This document shows positions 58,660 through 64,000 of a stretch of DNA of 64,000 nucleotides, piece by piece. The stretch comes from a virus, in IMG/VR virus record IMGVR_UViG_3300009130_000011, positions 1-64,000 of that record; one strand, 5' to 3'. Position 1 is the first letter of the stretch. Every line of letters begins with the position of its first letter. Below the pieces are notes generated by a model. The model made no database searches and was not told the origin of the DNA. It was given only the letters and a program-made list of their open reading frames with translations. The position numbers and the translations under genes are program-made.

Positions 58660-59029
58660 TTAAATCGTTAATTAGTTGTTTGATTTCTTCGCCTGTAACC
58701 CTGTGGTTTTCTAATAAATCGATAGTAGCAACCCTCAAAGCGTAAAGTGTATTAATGTCAATTTCTCTTTCTGGTGGAATGTCTATATTTTCTTCATGCA
58801 AGGGGATTATGTCATCCAAGCAAACTAATTGCTTGCCGTAGAATAAATCTAAATCTTTGTTTATTTGCAAAAATGCCGTTAGTAATTTATGTGGATTGTT
58901 TACTTCCTTTTTTAATTGTTTAATGTTCTCGTAAAGTATTTCGTTTTCTTGCTCAAGAGGATATATTTTCTCTAGTAAAAAATCATGGGTCATCCATAGC
59001 AGTTCTATCTGTTCCTTTCTGCTCACCAT
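58646..59029 (-). CDS. Coiled-coil protein, unknown
   Basis: 127 aa, coiled coil (IYPLEQENEILYENIKQLKK) then LDDIIPLHEENIDIPPEREI and helices. TAATG with the upstream gene. Function unknown. Confidence 0.68.
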   Translation of the reverse strand: MVSRKEQIELLWMTHDFLLEKIYPLEQENEILYENIKQLKKEVNNPHKLLTAFLQINKDLDLFYGKQLVCLDDIIPLHEENIDIPPEREIDINTLYALRVATIDLLENHRVTGEEIKQLINDLNERN

Positions 59030-59280
59030 TAAAAAGCTCCGTACACCTCTTGTCGATCTTCTTCTGTAAAGCCAAAATCATTTTCATGCAAATTATTGTG
59101 GGCTTGATATGCCTTTTGAAGCTTTACGCGGAAATCGTCTAATGTTTCATTATTTATGTAATGCTTATTTGTAAATTCAGCAATCGCTTCCGCAACCAAC
59201 TTCATTTCAAATGGGCTGGATATGAAATTGGCTTCCATGGTTTGGTGCGCAGAATTTATATAAATAACTTCGGTTTTCAT
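59029..59280 (-). CDS. Small helical protein, unknown
   Basis: 83 aa, helical (VAEAIAEFTNKHYINNETLD), TAATG start. It shares an end with its upstream neighbour at 59280. Function unknown. Confidence 0.68.
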   Translation of the reverse strand: MKTEVIYINSAHQTMEANFISSPFEMKLVAEAIAEFTNKHYINNETLDDFRVKLQKAYQAHNNLHENDFGFTEEDRQEVYGAF

Positions 59281-59456
59281 TATAAAAATTTATATAGTAT
59301 ATTTAGCTGAGAAGTACCAAGATACCTTGTAACATAAGCGCAAAATTCTGCGACCCTAGAAGCGCTCCACTTCTCTTCGTTAATAATATTTCCGACTTCA
59401 GAAAAGCCGCCGTCTTGCCATAGTTCTGTAAGTTGTACAAACGATGTATTATCCAT
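59280..59456 (-). CDS. 58-residue protein, unknown
   Basis: Starts MDNTSFVQLTELWQDGGFSE, helical. Upstream, TTGACT near 59550 with 17 bp to ATTATT gives a possible promoter. Clean frame; overlaps the next gene by 1 bp. Function unknown. Confidence 0.62.
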   Translation of the reverse strand: MDNTSFVQLTELWQDGGFSEVGNIINEEKWSASRVAEFCAYVTRYLGTSQLNILYKFL

Positions 59457-59608
59457 TTTTTTATATATTTGAGTTTTTATTGTTTTGCTTTTGAGACTTT
59501 TATCTCATTGACTAAGAACAATAATGCATATTCGGCAGGCAAAGTCAAGCTTTTTGTGTATTTTTTTATATGAGGAACAGGATAATCGATTATTTGACTG
59601 TGGAAATT

Positions 59609-59746
59609 ATGGCTGACAAAAGCTTTAAAGTCCATTACGCGGTAAGGGTTAGAGCTGCTTGGGCGCTTGCTGAAAAAAAATATGAGACGCTGACTGAAGA
59701 AGAAAAGGAGGAAATTATAAAAAAAATAAAACAACAGGGCGGTTAA
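59609..59746 (+). CDS. 45-residue plus-strand protein
   Basis: Starts MADKSFKVHYAVRVRAAWAL and ends with a Lys/Glu helix. Sensible amphipathic composition on the plus strand, unlike the overlapping hydrophobic minus frame. A TTTTTGTGTAT sequence like the late motif lies about 50 bp upstream, and no SD is clear. It ends 1 bp before the tRNA-Thr gene. Confidence 0.55.
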   Translation: MADKSFKVHYAVRVRAAWALAEKKYETLTEEEKEEIIKKIKQQGG

Positions 59747-59747
59747 A

Positions 59748-59823
59748 TGGAGCCACCTGTCAGGATCGAACTGACGACATCCTCATTACAAGTGAGGTGC
59801 TCTACCATCTGAGCTAAGGTGGC
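59748..59823 (-). tRNA. tRNA-Thr (UGU)
   Basis: 76 nt with encoded CCA. Acceptor GCCACCT/AGGTGGC, D-arm AGCTCAGATGGTAGAGC, anticodon loop CTTGTAA with anticodon TGT, T-arm GTCAG TTCGATC CTGAC. Confidence 0.94.
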
Positions 59824-59829
59824 AATATA

Positions 59830-60075
59830 TTAATCCAAAACTTGCTGGACATCTTCTAGAACCCATTTATCTGCATAGGGATCTTTTCTTTCCACGCTAA
59901 TGGTTTGGCTAATGAAATTCTTTCTTTCCATCATTGCAAAATGAAATTCTAAGGCTTGCTCGGCATTTATTGCTTGAAAATAATGAAACGAATCATTCGC
60001 TTCATGACCTGCACCTGCGTTATATTTGACGCGAAAGGTGTAGAGCTTTGGTTGTTCATATTTCTTTTTTTTCAC
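59830..60075 (-). CDS. Small protein, unknown (GTG start)
   Basis: 81 aa starting at GTG 60075 (no ATG is available in frame nearby). Lys-rich start, then strands LYTFRVKYNAGAGHEANDSF and a helix AEQALEFHFAMM: alpha/beta fold. Function unknown. Confidence 0.66.
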   Translation of the reverse strand: MKKKKYEQPKLYTFRVKYNAGAGHEANDSFHYFQAINAEQALEFHFAMMERKNFISQTISVERKDPYADKWVLEDVQQVLD

Positions 60076-60106
60076 ACTATATTATAAAATTTTTAAGAGA
60101 AAATTT

Positions 60107-60292
60107 CTAAGTAAATGACTCGTCTTTATGCCCTTTATTAGGGCAAGTTGCATCATGAAACCAAACTGAAGCCACACTAGCTTTTGTGGAATTAAACGGA
60201 AGAATCACCCAATAAAGCATTTCTGAGACAGGATGCCCGATGACATTATGAATAAACCAATTTCTGAATATCTTGTTTGTTATAGTTTTCAT
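60107..60292 (-). CDS. Conserved small phage protein (HNVIGHP family)
   Basis: 61 aa. The FRNWFIHNVIGHPVSEMLYW segment is a recurrent motif of large-phage ORFs with unknown function; the tail has His and Cys (FHDATCPNKGH). It overlaps the upstream gene by 47 bp. Confidence 0.72.
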   Translation of the reverse strand: MKTITNKIFRNWFIHNVIGHPVSEMLYWVILPFNSTKASVASVWFHDATCPNKGHKDESFT

Positions 60293-60911
60293 GTTTGTTT
60301 AATAATTTAATTATATTTACTAAAGCTTTGTCTGCAATTTCGTCTTTTTGTTGGCGATTGCAATTTGGAAAAGCGCAATTATATATTAAAATATTTTTTG
60401 AATTGTAAGTTTTACTAAGCTTAAAGCAGAGAGAGCATAGCAAAATTAATACGATCTTAAATTTTAATTTAGGGTGTTTTATTTTCAGGTAAGCACTTAA
60501 CTCTTCGCATTCATGTATATCATTTTTTATCGACCAATCATGTTTTGTCGCATATTCTGCATTATGATGAGATTCTAGATGACCCCGTTTAAGGAAAATT
60601 AATTGATCATCTTTCAGTTCAAGCAATTCCATAAAACGGACAATTCTTCTTTTCATGGCTTGTTCGTCCTTAGGAAACGTATTATGAGGAAAAATTAATT
60701 TAGACTCTAAATTCATCGGATGCTCATCTCCGTGTGAATTTATAAATTTATCTTGAGGTAAAAAATTTTTAAAATTATTTTTAATTATGTTTGAAACTCC
60801 TCCGTGTGGTATTACCCAGTCGAAGGGCAAAGAAAAATTCCTTAAGTTTAAATCTCGAAGTTTTTCAGCTATTTGACATCCATAGCCCAAAGAAATGTAG
60901 ATATTTTGCAT
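60246..60911 (-). CDS. DUF1796-like putative cysteine peptidase
   Basis: 221 aa. The start NIYISLGYGCQIAEKLRDLN then LRNFSLPFDWVIP is the DUF1796 pattern (S-L-G-x-x-C-x-x-A ... P-F-D-W); Cys12 would be the nucleophile. A later CAFPNC segment may hold Zn. Genes like this travel in surface-polysaccharide clusters, here with FkbM and GT32 neighbours. Confidence 0.75.
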   Translation of the reverse strand: MQNIYISLGYGCQIAEKLRDLNLRNFSLPFDWVIPHGGVSNIIKNNFKNFLPQDKFINSHGDEHPMNLESKLIFPHNTFPKDEQAMKRRIVRFMELLELKDDQLIFLKRGHLESHHNAEYATKHDWSIKNDIHECEELSAYLKIKHPKLKFKIVLILLCSLCFKLSKTYNSKNILIYNCAFPNCNRQQKDEIADKALVNIIKLLNKHENYNKQDIQKLVYS

Positions 60912-60913
60912 AC

Positions 60914-61705
60914 TTATATTGAGTAGGGAAACCCCTGATAGTTAATAACTCTCCTATTTGGGTCGTTAGGTTTATCTAATTTTGTTGGAAATGTTGATTT
61001 ATTAAGATTCGGCTCGCCTTTTATGTCTGCCTTCCTTATGTATGTCATTTCAAAACACTCGGCAACTCTTGTGGAAACTTCATCATTAACATGATAGCAA
61101 ACAGAACCACAATTATTGGGGTTAAAATGAATTGCCCAATGGCTTGAAGATAATCTTTCTAAGCACCTCCATTTGTATCGCTCATATGGCTCATGGAACT
61201 CAATGGCGATTTGCTTGAATTTAGATAGCTGGTCATCATCAAGGCTATTTAGCCAAATATATTCGTCTCCTTCTATGTCCATCTTTAAAAAAATGTCATC
61301 ATAGTCTTTCAACAAGTTAGATAAATTATCTTCTTTTTTAGAGTTTTTATCTGAGATATTCTTGCTGTAGAATTTTATTCTTCTATCTTTTGTAGGCATC
61401 TTCTCTATAGAGCCATCAAAAGCGTAAGCTGGAACATCATTGAGAGATAGAAAATCTTGCTCAAAAGAGTCATCGTCATTGACTCCTGCACTAATTAAGC
61501 AATCGTAAGTCAAACCCTCTGCAATTACATAGCCTCCATCTCCATCTCTGCCAACACGAATTTTATTGAAAGGTGATTCATGTATTAAAATAGAAGCTAA
61601 TGGAAAATCTTTATTAATGAACTTAAACTTGTCTAGCCTAACAATATCTGCCACATCTATACCCATTTGTTGAGCAAAAGATAGATAATAACTTGGTAGA
61701 TTCAT
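60914..61705 (-). CDS. FkbM-type methyltransferase
   Basis: 263 aa. The GRDGDGGYVIAEGLTYDCLI region, ISAGVNDDDSFEQDF and FLKMDIEGDEYIWL (Asp-Glu SAM site) match FkbM (Methyltransf_21), O-methyltransferases common in polysaccharide and glycan modification. It sits between the DUF1796 and nuclease-fold genes in one packed operon. Confidence 0.8.
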   Translation of the reverse strand: MNLPSYYLSFAQQMGIDVADIVRLDKFKFINKDFPLASILIHESPFNKIRVGRDGDGGYVIAEGLTYDCLISAGVNDDDSFEQDFLSLNDVPAYAFDGSIEKMPTKDRRIKFYSKNISDKNSKKEDNLSNLLKDYDDIFLKMDIEGDEYIWLNSLDDDQLSKFKQIAIEFHEPYERYKWRCLERLSSSHWAIHFNPNNCGSVCYHVNDEVSTRVAECFEMTYIRKADIKGEPNLNKSTFPTKLDKPNDPNRRVINYQGFPYSI

Positions 61706-61707
61706 AT

Positions 61708-62268
61708 TTATTTAAATATATTAAAAAATTCTTTTGGATGAATTAATTCTGAATAAGGAAGGTTATACATGTCAACTTTTGTGGTAAAGTCATTGCTATT
61801 GTCCACATCTCCTTTCTTCCATAGTTTAGCTTTTTTAAAATACTCGTCTCTTTCCATGAAGCCACAAAACCATACGCTTAATGGGTTGTAATACTGCCTA
61901 GGATGTTCTTTTGTTGAGCGTTGAAAGGTTATACTTAAAAATAAGTAATAATTAGGTTGTTGGTGCTTGCTTGTGTCTGCTATAGAAGCATCGTAATAAG
62001 ACTTAGGATTGGCAGTCCTGCGCTTAGTCTTTACTTCAAGATCAATCTCTGTAGAGCCTTTGTATTTTATTAAATCTCTGTCATATTTGGATCTACCAAG
62101 TTCGCAACTAACATTATTTGCCTTAATATGTTTTGCAATTGAAAACTCCCCTAAATATCCAGCCCTATTACCCCCACCTTTAGTTATTGAATTATTTATT
62201 TCTCCAAGTTCTTCAGCCTTTTTTTTGGCTTCTGCGATCATTGCGTGAGTAAATGGTATTTCAATCAT
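61708..62268 (-). CDS. PD-(D/E)XK nuclease-fold protein
   Basis: 186 aa. GYLGEFSIAKHI supplies the first Glu, YDRDLI the Asp, and TEIDLEVKTKRR the E-x-K pair, spaced as in restriction-endonuclease-fold nucleases. A small helical N-terminus precedes. Why it lies in a glycan operon is unclear; it may be a DNA- or RNA-degrading weapon or a repair nuclease. ATGA overlap with the GT gene. Confidence 0.68.
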   Translation of the reverse strand: MIEIPFTHAMIAEAKKKAEELGEINNSITKGGGNRAGYLGEFSIAKHIKANNVSCELGRSKYDRDLIKYKGSTEIDLEVKTKRRTANPKSYYDASIADTSKHQQPNYYLFLSITFQRSTKEHPRQYYNPLSVWFCGFMERDEYFKKAKLWKKGDVDNSNDFTTKVDMYNLPYSELIHPKEFFNIFK

Positions 62269-63125
62269 AAATCTTTATGCCATGTCTGTAGGCTTTGGTG
62301 AATGAAGAAAGTATTCGGATGGTCTTCTGCTTTAACAGTAAAGGGTAGAAATCTTGACCAAGCTGCAGAAGCTGGGTTGTCATTATCAACTTTACTTAGA
62401 TTTTTTGGATGAAAACTATCATAAACCACCCAAGGGTTTTCTTTGTCAATACTTGGAACTCTAGGCAGATTAACGCAGAACCAAGGAAATACATTAACTC
62501 CGTTTCCTGTTGCTAAATTTTCTGTTGCGTTTTTATACTTTATGTACGCTTCTCTTAGAAATCTTGGGCCAGTACTCCTTAATACGTTTTGGGTTTTAGG
62601 GTTCACATGAGGATTTGCTTTTAATTTTTTTTCTTGCTGAAATTGATAAGCTTGCAAACAAAAATGAACGAAAGGCCAAAACGGATCGCCTTTTGAAGAA
62701 ACCATAATCCCGTTAAAAATTGTTTTTTGCAGGAAGAAAGCATTAGGGTATTCTTCAAAAAGAAATACTGATTTAGCACCTGCCCCAGATCTGTCGAGCG
62801 GCTGAATGACCCCTTTGTCTAGAAAATTAATCATTCTAGCAATGGGCTGAACTGCCTCCATGTCTAAGTCTAAATAAATGCCTCCATAGCGGTGCAAATA
62901 AAAATATCTGCAAGCATCAGCTTTTTGCACTGGCCATTTATAAGAATCATATGTGGGGAGAAACCAATTATAATGATCTTTAATTAAATTGTAATTATCT
63001 TCGTCGGACCAAAACTTATATTCAAAATTAGGATTAATTTTTAACAAGCGTTCGCGGTAAAGGCTTTCTTCTTTAGTTATTGAGTCTTCATCCTTCTGAC
63101 TCTGGTGAATAATTTTTGGAATCAT
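62265..63125 (-). CDS. GT32-like glycosyltransferase
   Basis: 286 aa from MIPKIIHQSQKDEDSITKEE. IPKIIHQ is the usual start of capsular/mannosyl GT32-type enzymes; KADACRYFYLHRYGGIYLDL holds the D-A-x-R-Y...G-G-x-Y-x-D-x-D motif for metal and sugar-nucleotide binding. The seven extra codons of the longer frame overlap the infA stop region and lack an SD. Probably decorates virion or host surface. Confidence 0.85.
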   Translation of the reverse strand: MIPKIIHQSQKDEDSITKEESLYRERLLKINPNFEYKFWSDEDNYNLIKDHYNWFLPTYDSYKWPVQKADACRYFYLHRYGGIYLDLDMEAVQPIARMINFLDKGVIQPLDRSGAGAKSVFLFEEYPNAFFLQKTIFNGIMVSSKGDPFWPFVHFCLQAYQFQQEKKLKANPHVNPKTQNVLRSTGPRFLREAYIKYKNATENLATGNGVNVFPWFCVNLPRVPSIDKENPWVVYDSFHPKNLSKVDNDNPASAAWSRFLPFTVKAEDHPNTFFIHQSLQTWHKDL

Positions 63126-63126
63126 C

Positions 63127-63411
63127 TTATCTTTTTCTCGGGCCAAAACTTCTTTTTGGAGATTGTTTGTTTGAGACGGGGTTTCTGAGTCGATATATGA
63201 TTCTGGCTTTGTCCAGATCTAAGGGGCTCATCTCCATCTTAACAAGATCGCCAACAGTAATCTTAATAAAATGTTTTCTAAGTTTTCCAGATATGTGAGC
63301 TAAGACCTCATGACCATTTGAAAGCTCTGCGCGGAACATGGTGCTCGGTAGAACTGCAGTTATTTTTCCCTCAACCTCCACCATCCCTTGACTTTTTTTA
63401 TTCGGACTCAT
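63127..63411 (-). CDS. infA: Translation initiation factor IF-1
   Basis: 94 aa. Residues 11-76 are the IF-1 OB fold: [60 protein letters not shown]. Only the Lys/Arg tail ([10 protein letters not shown]) is longer than usual. IF-1 binds the ribosomal A site with IF-2 and IF-3. A phage-encoded infA is rare. It is coupled to the sigma-factor gene (14-bp overlap), so both are made together. Confidence 0.93.
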   Translation of the reverse strand: MSPNKKSQGMVEVEGKITAVLPSTMFRAELSNGHEVLAHISGKLRKHFIKITVGDLVKMEMSPLDLDKARIIYRLRNPVSNKQSPKRSFGPRKR

Positions 63412-63928
63412 TGTATTTATTTAAAATTTTTTTAGCTTTATGAATGGTTCTTCGTCGATAGCTGTATATATTGCGCATTGAATACCCTGTTTCGTGAGAC
63501 ATTTGTTTTGGACTCTTGCCTTCCAGCATTTTATCAAACATAATTAAAGACTTTGAAGAAAGATTTGACCTAATTACTTCTATCAAGCGCATTCTCTCCA
63601 TTTTTATTTCATGCAAAATTTTCTCTTCAAGTTTTTCATCCGCCAAGAATTCATATAGAGGCTCTGCTCCATACGAAACTCTTTTCAATTCTCTAGCCCT
63701 CTTTTTTTTAAAAGCCATGAGAGTGAAACGAGCTACAGAAAAAGCCCAAGGCAAAAAGTCTCTAGAATCGTCAAAGTTATCCCGTTTTTTGATGAGAGTC
63801 AAATTAGTCTCTTGTAAGATGTCATTAACTTCGTCAGCATAATAATGCATTGAAGATAGAAAGCTTTTTAGCTTAGTCTGGCTGTCAGACATATTTTTGA
63901 AATAAGCGTCTTTAACTAACTTGGACAT
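63398..63928 (-). CDS. ECF-type sigma factor
   Basis: 176 aa. Region 2 ([20 protein letters not shown], then [20 protein letters not shown]) matches the sigma-70 ECF subfamily of Verrucomicrobia/Planctomycetes (D-D-I-L-Q-E-x-N-L ... F-R-x-W-A-F-x-I-A-R-F). Region 4 ([38 protein letters not shown]) is the HTH. It could redirect host RNA polymerase, and marks the likely host phylum. It is the second sigma-like gene after 10032-10751. Confidence 0.88.
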   Translation of the reverse strand: MSKLVKDAYFKNMSDSQTKLKSFLSSMHYYADEVNDILQETNLTLIKKRDNFDDSRDFLPWAFSVARFTLMAFKKKRARELKRVSYGAEPLYEFLADEKLEEKILHEIKMERMRLIEVIRSNLSSKSLIMFDKMLEGKSPKQMSHETGYSMRNIYSYRRRTIHKAKKILNKYNESE

Positions 63929-63931
63929 AAA

Positions 63932-64000
63932 TTAATGGATGCAAGCTCCTCCTTTTTTTAGAAAAGCCATAAAATCCGATAAAAAAGTTTTGTTACCGCT
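63932..64000 (-). CDS. Unidentified protein, C-terminal fragment
   Basis: Open from the window edge, 22 residues ending FMAFLKKGGACIH and TAA, 4 bp before the sigma ATG. Too short to identify; GGAGGA inside it may be the SD for the sigma gene. Confidence 0.5.
   Translation of the reverse strand, partial: SGNKTFLSDFMAFLKKGGACIH

Noticed and set aside
59477-59734. 85-residue minus-strand frame rich in Phe/Leu
   Set aside because: It starts inside tRNA-proximal sequence and is the antisense of the better plus-strand frame 59609-59746.
1-64000. Temperate phage or integrated prophage
   Set aside because: No integrase, excisionase, repressor or attachment site was seen, and no host chromosomal genes flank the phage genes. 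IF-1 and the ECF sigma factor lie within phage-style overlapping operons.

Overview
The window is a contiguous piece of a large lytic tailed-phage genome, strongly biased to the minus strand. Hallmarks are a large terminase, portal, fused protease/scaffold, major capsid protein, a PhoH-like ATPase, an rIIA/rIIB-like pair, a phage-type sigma factor, two tRNAs and dozens of tiny overlapping genes. No integrase, repressor or transposase was seen. The host is probably in the PVC superphylum (Verrucomicrobia/Planctomycetes): the sigma factor at 63398-63928 looks like the ECF-type family common there, and a bacterial-type translation initiation factor IF-1 lies next to it. This host call is an inference from two proteins.

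Layout. (1) 1-14.4 kb, minus: late morphogenesis block. Read in transcription order it runs PhoH, a plus-strand glycosyltransferase-methyltransferase insertion, three membrane or lipoprotein genes, zinc ribbon, sigma-like factor, a terminase-region gene, ERCC4 nuclease, TerL, portal, protease-scaffold, decoration-like protein, major capsid protein and a SAP-domain protein. Several of these genes carry a shared upstream TTTTGTGTATA motif, proposed here as the phage late promoter. (2) 14.5-20.1 kb, plus: a run of very small genes. Nearly every one has its own TTGACT/TTGCAA box, a 17-bp spacer, a TAnnTT box and exactly 6 nt before the ATG, which predicts leaderless mRNAs. (3) 20.2-30.2 kb, minus: more small genes with the same promoter design. 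Regions 2 and 3 together hold 14 copies of a 68-bp three-hairpin palindromic repeat placed at gene ends. (4) 24.2-24.5 kb and 30.2-30.7 kb: structured non-coding segments, one a tRNA-like element with an oversized centre, the other a roughly 400-nt RNA candidate ending in a terminator. (5) 30.7-60 kb, minus: middle-type region with rIIA/rIIB homologues, SprT-like protease, UV endonuclease, ATP-dependent ligase, RuvB-like ATPase, P-loop kinase, macro-domain protein, nucleotidyltransferase, AbrB-like regulator, tRNA-Leu(UAA), tRNA-Thr(UGU) and many small proteins of unknown function. (6) 60-64 kb, minus: surface-modification and gene-expression block with a DUF1796-like protein, FkbM-type methyltransferase, nuclease-fold protein, GT32-like glycosyltransferase, IF-1 and ECF-type sigma factor.

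How it fits together (inference). Small-gene modules are fired by host-type sigma-70 promoters that place the start codon at or near +1. The structural block uses a different promoter motif, probably read by a phage sigma factor (10032-10751 and/or 63398-63928). A phage-supplied IF-1 could tune ribosomes between the leaderless and the Shine-Dalgarno-led transcript classes. Start codons were revised where a promoter overlaps the first codons of the longest open frame.
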